From Nansenia antarctica (lineage: Eukaryota > Chordata > Actinopteri > Argentiniformes > Microstomatidae): a DNA stretch of 64,000 nt. Shown piece after piece: positions 40,561 to 55,460 of the stretch. Numbering within the stretch: position 1 is the stretch's first letter; every line of letters starts with the position of its first letter. The notes beneath the pieces are model-generated. The model saw only the letters and a list, made by a program, of their open reading frames with translations. It did not search any database and had not been told where the DNA came from. The translations under genes and the position numbers were made by a program. The stretch is taken from NCBI GenBank assembly GCA_963989245.1, contig OZ022341.1, positions 58,253,092 to 58,317,091 of the forward strand, given 5' to 3'.

Positions 40561-40927
40561 GTGAGTACTGGATTTACTTATTGATAGCAGGATTTTCTGA
40601 ATTTGTGCTGCTTTTGTGATCTGATCAGGAGACTGTAAAAAGACTATCCAGGAGATAATTGTGCTAAGAGCAATTTGTTGCTCATTTGTACATTGTTCAT
40701 TATTAGAATTAATATTTTCAAAATGATTTGAAAATATATATGTGTGTGGAATTAATTACAGCCATATCATATACAGACAGGAGCCATATCATCAATACTG
40801 TGCATTTTGCGCTCATGGCACATGATAATGAGATGTTAGAATAATCTCTCGGTGTCACAGCACGTTAGAAAGAAAATTCGTGCATTTAGAATTGGATGTT
40901 TAGCGGATTAATATGCTATATGATTAG

Positions 40928-41052
40928 GGGCCGGTTTCAGAGACAAGGCTTAAGCCTAGTCCTGGACTAAATCACACTTTCAATGTAAAATCTCCATTGA
41001 AGATGTTTTTTAGTCTAGGATTAGGCTTAAGCCTTGTCTGTGAAACCGGCCC
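40928..41052. mobile_element. 125-bp MITE, almost wholly palindromic
   Basis: The ends are GGGCCGGTTTCAGAGACAAG and the reverse complement of GGGCCGGTTTCACAGACAAG, with pairing continuing inward through AAGCCTA to about 45 bp per side. It resembles a short MITE family common in teleosts. It lies in the first COL12A1 intron. Confidence 0.85.
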
Positions 41053-41748
41053 ATGATGTATTATATCATCCAATAATTGCTTTTCATATTCTAAATAACA
41101 GACTATTTACCGTCAATTGGTTTTGGAATTGATCACTCCACCAGTAGCAAAAGTACATTCAAACAAATATCAGTCCATTCCTTGGCGCACCTGTATTATT
41201 ATGGCGTCTTGTCGTGAATTTTGCGAAATTCTCTGAATTGCATGAATAATGTATTCATATGGATGGATAATATAGTTTGTGGCTATTAAAATCAAATTTC
41301 AGCAAGTTAGGCAGTCCTATCAAGTCCCATTTCACAATGTTTAGGGCAGTGGTTGACTGAATGAGGTGACTGAATCGGGGTTTTCTACGGTTAAGTTTGT
41401 GAATTTACTGCAGGAGGCGCGCTAATCCCATAGAAATGTGAAAGGAACAACTCTTTCCCCAATTTCCCCAATATCGGCTAGTCATTTGTAGAAAATAGGT
41501 TTGAGGCTGTCTGTAGTGGTTTATGAGGACTTAGGGTGGGCATATTTTAGATGTTCATGTTCTTGGATTTTGCCTTACAATGGACATGTCCTTAGGCTTT
41601 ATGTAATTAAACGACCTCAAAAGGTCAAAAGGATGACCATTGATGGTCAAATGTAGACTGGAATGCTGGAGAGTCGCTGAGACCAGTGCGTAATTGCTTG
41701 TTCCTTTTGTAGCTTCATTCATGTTCTGCTGAGCCAGAGGGAATAAAA

Positions 41749-41818
41749 ATGAAGATAAGGCTGTCTCTGGCAGCGGCTGCCTTCCTCGCAGTGCTGCTCT
41801 CCTCCGTCGAGGCCGAAG
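41749..41818 (+). CDS. COL12A1: COL12A1 coding exon 1: signal peptide
   Basis: [20 protein letters not shown] followed by EAE: a basic start, hydrophobic core and small residues before the likely cleavage site, matching the human start in form and the EAE/V junction. It ends in phase 1. Confidence 0.93.
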
Positions 41819-43188
41819 GTAAAGTTCCCCCCGCTCTCCTCTCCACTCTCATCCTTTTTCACTTCCCCCTCTGAACTCCTCTCTCTCCCGCGCGCCCTGG
41901 TATCGCTCAGGTATCTCTTGGTACAGTTACAATACACGTTTTTAACGAATAAATTATTTCAGAATGAAAATGTGTCTGTTATTATCTAATTGTGTTTACT
42001 TGTTGTTTCCCATTGACCGTCTTATTTGTTCCAAGTTGCACTAACTCTAAGATATTCCTCGATCTAAAGCCTAATTGTTTCTCCAATTTAAAGTGTACTG
42101 TCGAGTTAGAGAATAGGCTCTAAAATGTTGTTTGAAACCCAACATAGAGTTTGGCCCCAAAAGAGAAGTGTGGAAGCCTCACCGACGCCACTCCCTTCCA
42201 AATTATAGTTTTATTGCAATCTCTTTTAAACCAGGAGGGGGCGCTTGCTCAATAATGTTATGGTTGACATTACTCAGTTATCGGTGAGTAAACCTTCACC
42301 GCCATCCATAGCTACTTGTTGAATTGGCCTATACATTTAATTGAACCTTACTCATAGTATAACATAGAACAAAAACCACAAAACCTAAATTTAATGGACA
42401 GGGTAGGTATGTCATATAAATCATTCTGTAGTATTTATCAACCTGTTTTAATTGATGTAATCCAATACTGGAAATGCTGTCTTATAAATCATTTCTTGCA
42501 CCATCAGATCGCTCTTGAGAGCCTTAGGCTATCACTATTTAAATCACACTGTGGCATATGGATGTACATGATAAGGCGCTAAGCTCTTTCATTGTTCAAC
42601 CACTGTTCAACAGTGGTAACAAGTCTCAGACATGTGGTTATAACTGAGACAGAAATAATTTTGAAATCTATGGAAAATGTATGTATGTTTCTCCAAAAGG
42701 GGCAGGAGGTCAAGTAATTTTCTGATTGGACGGAAAGATAAAAACCAGCTTCTCTCTATTAAGAGAAGTCTCTCTTTTTTTGGAGGCTGTCCATACCAGG
42801 GCCTTGATGGACGGAACTAGAGGTCACAAACAGAGGTCATAGCCACAAACCCTCAAGGGGAATGACAAAATGGAATGTTCATGTTGAATGGTGTGACATG
42901 TTGAGACCTGAGGCGTATTCAGTGAGGTGAAATGTTCACAGTGTTGCAGATAGAAATGTCAACATAGAGCTGACCTGATTCCCAATTCTACATTTTGACT
43001 GACACTCGGTCCTGTTCTTCACAAGACATTTCTATATCTGATCCGTTTTGTAACGTTGCACCAAAAATGTGTGTCTTAACAACTCAACTTTCATGGATCC
43101 CATTATTCATGTTGGCACATCACCACATCGAAACGTTTGTTATGAATAGCCCTTAAACATGGAGACAGAAGTTGGTGTGTTGTACATG

Positions 43189-43273
<85 letters not shown>

Positions 43274-44714
43274 AAAAGCCTCTATGTGATGAATATATGG
43301 GTATTATGGTCATGATGGGCCCATTTGGAAACAGAAGGAGCAGCCATGGGCCTTGTAAAGGCACAATCTGCCAGGTTGGTGGTTCTCATTTATGATATGC
43401 TGTATTGGTTAAGCTTTGCTCAGGACATTTGCTGTGCAACTTTGCATTCAGTTTGTCCTGAGTCATGGCTTTTCAATAATATTTTAGAATGATATTCTTG
43501 ATTTGCCCCACATTCATCTTGATTTGCAGGCTTCCCCATATGTAGAAAGCCCACCTCTAACATATTACAGATTATACTTTCATACAGTACTGTATATACT
43601 GATCATACATACACTACATTTGAGCATGTATAAGAGACATATAGGGTATCATGAGAAAACAGCATGAACACACAGAAGCCCTTCTCCAATAGAAGAATAT
43701 CATTTTAAAATATTTTAAAATATTCTCTGGTACGTCTTGTACATGGAACCTCTTTGTCCTGTTCCACAAGTTGTTACAAACAACTTTTCATGTACATGTG
43801 CATGATCCTCAGATAGTTCATTCAGTGTGAACGGTCACCATACTGTTTTATTTTATGTTGTAATTTATTTATTTTTACATTTTATTTGTTGGTTCTCACT
43901 ACAAGTCTGTGAAAACACTTTGAGAAAAGATGTACACAAATGTCTACAACGACTTTGTGTATTCTTTTAAGAGGTTTGCAATGGATGGAACTGGATGACA
44001 GTTGTAGACATATGTCAAAAACAATCAATGTACCAATGCCTGATATTACTATCTGGCTCAAATCTTGACTCCATTGTAAAATCAATGCCACAGGTTTTAT
44101 AAGAAAAGTGTTTGTTGTTAGTCAATTCAACATCATTTTTAGGCATGCGTTGGGTTGACTTCATGGACAGCATGCAAGATGTTAGTTAACCTTTGGAAAC
44201 ATTTTAAATTAGATCAGTTCAGTGTCCTTTCCCTCACTATATGTGCTTGAGTTGTTGACTGACAGCTCAAACGGATGTCATTTTTCACCAAAATGGCTAC
44301 TTGTGTCTATGATCTCAATTGTTATTTTGCCCGTGTCACCTATTTCCTGTTTGCCCCAACAATGAACGGTACAACTTCAACCTTGAAGTGTTGATCGTTG
44401 GGAAATGCTTATATATGTGCATCAATCTGCCTTTTTATGATCAATACACTTGTGCTGCAAATGCTGGAATTAACATTGCTATCACTTCTCTTCACAGTTG
44501 AACCAGTCTCAGACTTGAGATTTAAGATTTTAAATGAGAACACAGTGCAAATGACATGGAAGCTGCCATTTACTAGGATAGAGGGCTTCAGAATACATGT
44601 GACATCAGAAACAGGTGGGTGGTCTTTATTTCTTTAAGTTCTCTTAAGCATTCTCTTAAGCGTAAAGCGCTTTGAGTTGCATTTCATGTACGAAAGGCGC
44701 TATATAAATAAAGC

Positions 44715-44762
<48 letters not shown>

Positions 44763-47700
44763 AGCCTGAACTGCAACATTACAAGTGTAGTTTAAATTTA
44801 CACTAAACAAATACTGCCACTGATAAGAGAACCCACTTACAATGATTTAAGTTCTGCAATCAAATACTACTTTTGCATATAAAAACCAATAGAAAAGACA
44901 ATGTTTTTATTTGATCATGAACTGTGGCATGATAGGAATATAGTAGATCACAGATCAAAATGTTATTCTCAAGACTAATGTATCTTTCATTCCTTATAGA
45001 TGAACCTAGAAGAGAGTTAACCCTCCCTACCTCAGCTACTAAGACATCCATCACAAACTTGACCCCAGATGTGGACTATTTAGTAACAATCACCTCATAT
45101 ATTGGATCAGAGGAAAGTTTGCCCATCTCAGGACAGCTCACAAGTGAGTCACATACTTTACAACTCATTTGGTCTACTAGTAAATGAATAAGGTTATATA
45201 GAGAGAAAGATAGAGGCCCCCCAATGTACTGTAATGTGAACTGCTCGGCGTGGAAGCCTGTTTGGCACGAGTGCTTGAGTCTGATTCTACAAACCTAAGC
45301 AGCCCAGTCCTCAGAGATTACTGTGAAAACTGGTGGAACTAATTACATCAGTACATTATTATGCTGTAATTTGGGAGCGTGTTTTGCCTGTTCATTGTAA
45401 CCACTAGAGGATCTTATCTTTTAAGGGAGTCCTCCGTTGAGATACATGTTGATTTAAAAAGGTGACTCATCATGTTTAAATTCCAGAACATGTTTAGTCT
45501 ATTTTCTACGCTGCTAAAAGATGATTCATTCATGATCTCATTGCTTGTGTTTCAGTCCAATCAAGTGGCACAAATGGAGGTCCCAGGAAACCACAGGTCA
45601 CAGATTCAGTCAGTAAGTCCATTTCCTCCTTGCGTTTTTCTGAAACTAAACAGTTAAAAGAGTTTTCCAGTGTTTTTTTTATTATTATTATTTCCCCTCC
45701 TAACTGCATCTGGGCTCTTTCCATTGGTATGTGGTCACCAGTGGAGGGAGTTTCCACATTCAATGCCCCATTGTATAGCTGAATCAGTTTCTGACAAAAA
45801 AATATTGGTCATTAAGTTGGTTTGCTGCCTGTTATAGAGTCAGTCTGTCAATCATGCCAAAGTGAGGGAGTTTGCACATGTTTAGTGTGGAGTTCTGGAG
45901 TGTGGAGATAACAGCTGTTTCAAGGCCTCGTGCTGGTCCTCCTGAACACAGCCTATCCCTGAAACGCTGAGAGAAGTGGAAACCATTACAGATCAGGCTT
46001 TACAGGAGCACTGTGGCCTCCCTCAGATGATGCAGACTGCTGCTTGGGCGAACCTCACAGGTTTCCCCCTATAATCCCCCATAATGTTGATGTTTGTCTG
46101 TTGATACCAGGAGTGAATACACACATACATGCGTTTGCCAATAATAATAATAATAATAATTAATTTAATTTATATAGCGCTTTTCCAGGGCTCAAAGACG
46201 CTGACAATATAGGACACACATGGGGAGACACAAAAAACAACAAGCAGCAACAACAAGTCTGCAATAAGAAATATACATTTATTCTCCATAGTTCCTGTGT
46301 AGAATACTATACTAGTGTAGTTTCCCCTCATACAGTACGTTAATGTTATGCATTTTGCAAAGGGGGAAAATGCTGAAGCACAGATTGCCTCTAGTGGCTA
46401 CTTTCACTGTTCACTTATATACATTTGCCCAACAGCATAGTTGAAGTTGTTTTCTTTGGTCAATGATAAGGCTTTTGGGATTTGTAAGGATACGGAAACA
46501 TGCTTCTCTCCAGAATTGTGTCTTCAGGTCAAATCATTTGCCTCTCCCATTTTTCTAGTGTATTCTCTTTTCATAACTTGTCCATCTCCCCTCTATCATT
46601 TCCTCCCTCCCTTGCAGAATGCTCCTTCAACGCCATCGCCGATTTGGTCTTTTTGGTGGACGGCTCATGGAGTGTTGGAAGGGATAATTTTAAATACATC
46701 CGCAGCTTCATCTCCGCCATGGCTGGCGCCTTTGAGATTGGGGAAGACAAGACTAGGGTGGGTGTGGTGCAGTACAGTGGTGATACCAGGACAGAGTTCA
46801 ACCTGAACCAACACCTTAAACGTGGCGAGCTCCTCAAAGCCATCAACACCCTGCCTTACAAGGGTGGCAATACCATGACAGGTACACCCATTTATCTTGT
46901 GAAAGATGCAACAAATGAAGGTGATGATGTCATAGATGTCTTATACCTATATTATATATGTTATAGGTGATGCCATGGACCATCTGCTGAAAAACACTTT
47001 TACTGAGGCAGCTGGAGCCAGGAAAGGCTTCCCCAAAGTGGCCATGGTCATCACAGATGGCAAATCTCAAGATCCTGTGGAGGACTTTGCCAAAAAGCTC
47101 AGGAACATGGGAGTGGAAATCTTCGTCCTAGGTATGTGGCTCCAGGCCACTTTTCCATCATTTACTCGTAGTCTGTTACTAGGATTCATTCTATCAATAT
47201 TCACATGACAAAGCAAAGGATCATGAAACCCACCAGTCAAGTATTACATGTGTTTCACACATACTATGTTGTCATATTTTGCAACTAAAGGCAAACAATA
47301 GTAAAAACCGGACCTTGCTGGATATCCTTTAAAAGTGGAAAAAAGGGTAAACCCTGTTTCATTTAATATAGATCACTTGTTTTTATCCAGTATTAACAGC
47401 TTCCAAATTTGAGAATATATGCCCTAGTTAATTCCTACACTCACAATAATTTTCATATGCCTCTATGGTCTTTACAAGGGCTGTTTGGGATTTATTGGTG
47501 TTGACTCTTAACTATGAATGAGTAAACCTCCTGAATTTGGCAGGAGTTCAGATTTACAATGATTGTATGGAACATTTCCCTGTTTTTATAAGAGACTGTT
47601 TACATTTTACGGAACTTTTTGTTCTCTGTCCAATTCAGGGATCAAAGGGGCAGATGAGGACGAGCTGAAACAAATGTCTTCCACCCCCTACAGAACGCAC

Positions 47701-50700
47701 GTCTATAACGTTGCCAATTTTGACCTGATCAAGAGCGTACAGAAAGAACTTATTAACCATGTGTGTGCAGGTGTTGAAGATCAGCTCAATTCACTGGTCA
47801 GTGGAGAAGAAGGTAAGATATGCTGTTAAGCATCTGAAGCCTTCGAAATGCTTTTGAGCGTGAACATCTTCATTCATAAGCGTGAATGTTTGAAAACCAT
47901 GTAGGCTGATCAAGCTGGTGAGAAAATCATTGTTCCCTACCAAATGTCCCCGATTTATTTACGCAGTCGTTGAACCAGCCTCAAACCTTCAAGTCACGGA
48001 GATGGCCTCCAAGTCTATGAGGGTCACGTGGGACGCTTCTTTCGGAGATGTGTCGGGGTACAAGATTCAGCTGATCCCCATGATGGCTGGTAGCAAGCGC
48101 CAGGAGCTGTATTTAGGCCCCAGTCAGACCTCAGCGACGGTTAAGGACCTGTCCCCAGACACAGAGTACCAGATCAGCCTGTTCGCCCTCAAGGGCCTGA
48201 CTCCCAGTGAGCCAATCACAGCCATGGAGAAGACTCAGCCGCTCAGGGTGTCCCTGGGTAAGTACAGTACATATTCATATACAATACAGTACATATTCAT
48301 ATACAGTACATATTCAGGACACTAAGTCATAAAGCAGTCACCCTAAGTGTATCATTTTGCAATTACATGACAGCTGTTTTTGTGTCCTCTTGTAGAATGT
48401 TCTCTTGGACTGGATGTGCAAGCTGATGTTGTCCTTCTGGTCGACGGCTCGTACAGTATAGGATTAGCCAATTTCGCCAAAGTGAGAGCTTTCATAGAGG
48501 TGTTGGTGAACTCCTTTGACATCGGACCGAAAAAGGTGCAGATCAGCTTGGTTCAGTACAGCAGAGACCCCCACACTGAGTTCTACTTGAATACTCATCA
48601 TGACCTGAGTGCTGTGGTCAAGGCTGTGCGAGCATTCCCCTACCGCGGAGGCTCCACCAACACCGGCAGGGCCATGACCTATGTGAGGGAGAAGATCTTC
48701 ACAACCAGCAGAGGGGCGCGTCCCAACGTACCTCGTGTCAACATCCTCATCACTGATGGGAAATCCTCCGATGCCTTCAAGGACCCAGCCTCCAAGCTGA
48801 GGAGCACTGATGTGGAGATCTTCGCTGTAGGTGTGAAGGACGCGGTTCGCTCTGAGCTGGAGGCCATCGCTAACACCCCATTGGAAACCCATGTGTACAC
48901 CGTGGAGGACTTTGATGCCTTCGAGAGGATCTCCAAAGAGCTCACCCAGTCAATCTGCCTGAGGATCGAGCAGGAGCTCCTCAACATCAAGAAGAGAAGT
49001 GAGTACCTTCTAGATCTCTATAGATATTGCGGTTATAGTTGTAGTTAAATATAATAGTCATTTTACTTAGACAAAGTGAACTCAAGCTGATTTTTGGAGT
49101 GTCTTATTTAGCCAAAGAAATCTAGTGGACATTTGTTTTCTGTGTGAATGTTATCCTGACACACAGGCCTATATTCTGCTCTTACCTAAATTAAACGTTA
49201 TTATTATTTGATAATGTAGACGTCAGAGTACTGTATGTGCCAGTTAGTGCCAGCAGTTTGTGAATTACAGTATATCATTGATCTTATCCTTGTTATTCAT
49301 AGCTATTTGATTTACAGTGGGAGTGGTATACACTATAAGTAACAGAGAAGAATGTAAAGCTAACGTCTGACAAAGTATTATGCACAGTATTATTCCACAT
49401 TATGAACTGGTATGTTTGAACTTACTTTCCCCAACTATAAATATCAGTTCAATATCATATTCAAGTTCTTTATTTGTTATTTATCAATATTGATGAAATA
49501 ATCAGGCTATGAAATCCTAAAGGATTAGTATTTTGATTGATTGAATGATTGCATAATGGGTGACCTTATCACTGTTACTCCTCTTGTATGGTGATAACAG
49601 ACTAATAACTAATCATTTTGATAAGAAATGACTAATTCTGTGGTTCCAACTCAGAGAATACAACTCAGAAAAAATAAAAGAAAATCCTACCAGTGTATAC
49701 TGTATACCACATGCTTGCAATTACATCTGTATCACAATACCCTTTCCAGAGTTGTCATCTTATGTTTAGCTTCTTTTTTTTGTAACAAATGTGTTATACA
49801 TTTCTTGCTCTCTCTGGGGCAGAAAGAGGCCTTGCATGTGGAAATGTAATGCCAAATATTAGTCACTCTGCATTGCATGGCCGAATGGTATTCAGCTCTG
49901 CCAGTGTATTGTGAAACCCACTGAAGGTTTAATTACCGATTGTATAATCCTTATATAATAATAATGTCATCATATAAATCTTTTCAAAATGATTTTTCAG
50001 TCATGGAATTGAGAAAATGCTCCAATGTTATGGAGTGTGTGACCTAATGTAAAAACATCCTCTATCTCCTCCAGGCTTACTCCCACCAAAGTCACTGACG
50101 TTCTCTGAGGTGACATCCAGGAGCTTCAGAGCCACGTGGGGTTCAGATTCCCCGGATGTCCAGTCCTTCCTGCTCCAGTTCAGACCAGCTGCAGACACCA
50201 ATGGGGACTTTGTGTCCATGTCGGTGCCTGGGGACACACTTACAAGCCTGCTGCCCCACCTCACGCCTGTCACCCAGTATGAAGTCAACGTCTTCGCTCA
50301 GTATGACAAAGGGGACAGCTACCCTCTCTCAGGGTTCGAGACCACGTTAGAGGGTTAATATCATTAGTAGTTTCTTTCGTTTTTCTTTCGTTTTAATCAT
50401 TTAATTCATTTCATTTCATTTGAATAGGTTTTGGTTCTAGTAGCATCTACAGTAACTCAACCATGTTTCGTTGTAGAGAAAGGATCGGTGCGTAACCTGA
50501 GGGTCTCTGAGGAGACAACAGAGAGCTTCCGGGTTTCATGGGCGGCGGCACCAGGAGCGGTGGTTCGGTACCGGCTGACCTACGTACCTGTCAGGGGCGA
50601 CAGTGCAAAACTGGAGACGGCCACCAGTGGCAGTGAGACTACCACTGAGCTGCAGCAGCTACTCCCCTTGACCACCTACCGGGTGACTGTGACACCAGAG

Positions 50701-50973
50701 TACCAGTCCGGCCCTGGAGGAGAGATGCAGATCGACGGCACCACCAAAGAAGGTGATTACGGCTCTGCTAAGCCTCTAGGGTGTGAACATGCCTGCCTAT
50801 TGTACCCCTGCACCCCTCCCGTGTTTGTTTCAACTGGTTAATGTTCTACTGAGCTAATATTCCACGCAATAAACCATGTCATTATAATTTGGATGGAAGT
50901 CAAAAGTAGACATCACAAGGGGTTGGGCTCTGAGGGGGGATTTTCCGATGCATACCAGACAGGAGGCTGTTAG

Positions 50974-51030
<57 letters not shown>

Positions 51031-53796
51031 GGTATAGGTGGTCAAACATTGCTCAGTAATATTCTGCAGTTAACAGCTAAAGCAATGGGAGGATGATGGA
51101 AATAAATAAAAGTTATTCCTTTTCACCAAGGCAACCACATTCTTCTTAGTGATTATCTGTGCTCGGAGCAGTTAGTGTCCGTGGACGTTCCAGCTCCTTT
51201 AGATGAAGCAGCTGGTTTTTTCCAGAGTAGTTAAAAGGCTTGAACACATCCCAGCTTGTGCCTCTTTGGCATGGATCACCCAGCTGCCTCCTCTTGTGTT
51301 TTTCCCCAATCTGGTTTGCGATCTTGCTCTTATTGAAATATTTAGTATGTCCCTGTCTGCAATTATATCAGTTTGAGACTTAATCTCACTTGTGGACAAT
51401 TTTCCAAATTGTTCTGTATAATGAGGTACCATATTCAAACAGACGACTGAATATATCAGCTATTTCACCTACCTGTATACTGTAACCAACTCTAACCCAC
51501 CCAACTCTTCCAGTTCGGGGGTCTCCTCGTAACCTGCAGGTCTTCGATGAGACAGTGTCCACCATGAAACTGTCATGGGAGGCAGCGCCTGGCCGTGTAG
51601 TGCAGTACCGTGTGACGTTCCAGCCGGCCGCTGGCGGAGAGAAGAAGGAGGTATCAGTTAAGGGAGAGAACACTGCCACTCTACTAAAGAACCTGCAGGC
51701 TGGCACCGAGTATGAGCTGTCTGTCAGCGCACGCTACTCCTCTGGGATGGGCGACCCCCTAGAAGGACAAGGCACCACACTGGAGGGTGAGCACTCTTTT
51801 CATGGGTCCTCTGGTTTGAAAATGTATTTATTGAGGCCTACAATTCAGCTCCCTGGTGCTATTAACTGCATTAAGTGCAACAAAACTCTTAACTTCATAA
51901 CCAAATCAATGAATGGTGGCTTCATACAAACATGGGATTGATTTGTTGAAGAGCATAACTATGTTACCCGTCTTTCAATACTCAGAGTGACTTCTGAGGT
52001 TGAACCCTTCAAACTGACAGGCATAATAAACAATGGAGAGCAGCCATCTGGTTCTCCTACAGCTGATCTCAGCAGTCAACGCTAACCCTCTGGAGGGCAG
52101 AGATCATGTTTAGTGATTGTGTTTTGGCTAGAGGTCAAGCTGTTTGCCCTGGGGTGCGCCACAATAACACAGCTACCGTTTCACCTAATGAAATGAACCA
52201 AGAGGCTAATCGGTCAGTCAGGTCAAAGCTTGTTTCCGTGGTGCTTTTACCAGGAGGCCCTGCAATGTTTTGGTCAAGCAACTCTATTATACACAGTCCC
52301 TGAGGTAGAAATGAGAACCCAGCATGACTGGGCATGGAGAGGTCAGGAATGTAGTCTGGTTAAGTAGAGAGGAAGTAGAGGTAGGTGGAATATTAAGTAA
52401 ATTATCTCTCTGCCTGGACCTTGTGAGGACTTGCCAGGAATTTGATAGTCCTGTCCATAATCTGTGTTCTACATTATAGAACATCTAAAGCAGCTACTCT
52501 ATTGGTCTGTTTGTATTACCGAATCACACATACAGTAGACAGGAACAAAAGAGGAGTCTTCTAGTGAGAACATCATAGCCTTACAGTATGTTTTTTCTTC
52601 TATTGACTCCTTCTCTTTTGCACACTTTGAGAAAACTCCCTAAAACCTTGACATTAGCCAGCTTTCCCCAGTCTTGGGACAATAATGCATATTTGACTGG
52701 CCCTTGACTTGCGCTGGTGGCGTGACCGCGTCCTGGGCCCTGGTCCCACAGTGTGTCTCTCGCGACCCGTCATGGCGACTTGGGAAAGGCTTGTGCTGCC
52801 TCTCTCCTGAGGGATGTGGAGATGGAGAGTGTGTCATAGCGCATCGCGCACATTCTGGCTTCACTCACGCCGCCAAGTTGACACACACTGAACACGTTGT
52901 ACTCAACCACTAGGGAAGAACCCAGCTGGGACTCTATCACTAGGGAGAAACCCACCGAAAATGGTGGAATAACTGCATACGTGAGGAGTTGGAATGTCTC
53001 TTAATCTATGAATGGAATGTGAAGTGTGAAAATCCCCCTGACTAGGCCTGTCAGGCCCTATGCCTATGCCTTGTCCTGCTCAAACCTACTGCCTATGGTG
53101 GTGGCCTTTCCTTATAGGAAATAATGAAAGTGATGGTTAGACTATGGTTCGGTGGCTGAGTCCTACGAGGGCTCCCCCCCTCGCCTATCATTTTTCAGTG
53201 CATAAAAGCTTCAAAATGCTGCTGACCCTAGGGATTTCAATAACCCAAACATACAGTGGGCACATGTGGACATCATTTCACCATCTACTTTCCCTTCACT
53301 TGACCTTGAGTTCTTTTGGCCTAATTATAACATTGATTACAAACAGAAGGCAGATTTTTCTTTTTCACAATCTGCACGTTCCTTTCATTGAATTATGGGT
53401 CCAGAGAACATGAAAACAAGGTCCAACTTTAAACATAAAGCTTGTTCTGCAGTCCTGAATGTTATTTTGGCTAAATTGTAACATTGCTGGATACAAATAC
53501 ATGGTAGATTTCTCCGTTGGATAGAGTTTCATATTGAATGTTGGACATTGTTAAACACTCCAAATTATTTCAAGGCTATTTAAATGTTGTTTGGGAGGCA
53601 ACAAGGGGCAAATAATAACAACAGAACAATAGAATGTATATTGTGCTATGTGGCTGAAGTTAATACTTATTGACTGCTTATTACTATAGCTGTTATACAG
53701 CCATCAAATTCACCTATTGTTGTTTTCTTCTAAAGTATTATGAATTATACATGCACTGGCAGTGTAATTACATGAATCAGATGAAACATTAATACT

Positions 53797-53836
<40 letters not shown>

Positions 53837-53891
53837 GGAGGGAGGGAGGGAGGGAGAGAGAGACAGAGAGGGAGGGAGGGAGGGAGGGAGG

Positions 53892-53975
<84 letters not shown>

Positions 53976-55421
53976 GGGCTGTGTCAAAGACCTGGGGAAG
54001 GGTGTTGAATTTACTGTGGTTTTGTTCAGTTTTGCCTCATGATGGGCTGTGGAAAAATTGTCTGGAGTGGGTTTCAGGCAGGGGCTGCTGAGTGCCAAAT
54101 TCCATATGAGAGCAGTCTGTGGGCTGTTATTTACGAAAGTCTCCAGACTCTCCCCCCCAGCTTTGAAAATGAGAGCTCCTCCACGGCAAAAAAAATATGA
54201 AGTGGAGAGGTCCCAGCTAATGGCGGTTGCAGGCAGCAGTGTCTCTGTGGTGGAGACTGGGAGCCTGCCCATGTGGCCCGAGCACATGTGCAGTAAAATT
54301 AAGGAAATGAGAATTTAGCCAGGACTGGAATGGTTGCTTCAGAGGAATATTATGTTTGATAGATTATTTTTGGCGTGGCAGTTGGAAAGACTTTTCCTAA
54401 AATCAGATGCAGCTTACTTGTTGATCTATAAAATTAAACACATGCTTAGAGTTAATCTCTCTCCCCTACAATTAACAAAAATGGCTATTCTACTTCTATA
54501 CATATTATATACAGTACTTCCATGTGTTTATTTTTCAATATAAGATAATACATATGTTGATTTTATGGCACACCAGGCATTTGCCGTTAACTGGTAACTA
54601 ATTGTGGTGTCATGCTAATTTTTGAAGTCAACATCTAGTTTTTTTTATTTATTGCAGGACTATTCCTAAAATACTATACCACTGTAAATGTAAGTGAGGT
54701 TTTTGAGGGTAGCATGAATATGACATCTTGCACCAGGGGAGTAATAGTGGCAGGGATCCAGTATAATCAGTGAATACTGCTGTAGAGTATCCATTACAAT
54801 ACCAATATATCCATTGGCCAGAATGGAGGTGTTGTAGCTTGGCCCATTGCTTTTCACCACCCTCTTCAGTATGCATTGTTCTGTATTTTTGGAATTGTTG
54901 ACCAAGTGTGAAAAATAGAATTGCTACTGCCATTCACAAACCATCACTGAATCAGCCTATAGTCTGCTGGCTCTGTGCAGTAAACCCCCCACGGTGTCTC
55001 CTTGCAGCAACATGAGCCATATGCATGGACATTAGATATGGCCTTTATTTAATGTAACAAATCTACAGTGTATGTTATGGCAAGACTCCCTGGTCTGCTC
55101 TATCAGTTAGGACGGGGGTGAGGTCACGCAACATGACCATACACTCTCAGAGGCCAGGGCTGCCCCTTTCAGTGTTCTCCCTTCACATACTGTATGTGTA
55201 ACAGATGTTTAGAGGTTCTTTATTGGGAGACTCCCATACATCAGGCCCATATGTCACCAGTCCAGATACTGAAAGAGGCATGTCTGTAATCCTAGATACC
55301 TATGCCTCTGAGATGAAGGACATCAGGGGTCAAAGGGATCTAGTACAGCAGGTATCTGGCTTTGTCGATGAATTTCTGACTGAGTCGCACTCTAGAGCTG
55401 GAGCTCACTGCCTCTGTGCAG

Positions 55422-55460
<39 letters not shown>

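Noticed and set aside
53745..54287. 180-codon minus-strand frame
   Set aside because: The long Ser-Leu-Pro stretch comes from the polypurine repeat; the ends are not protein-like.
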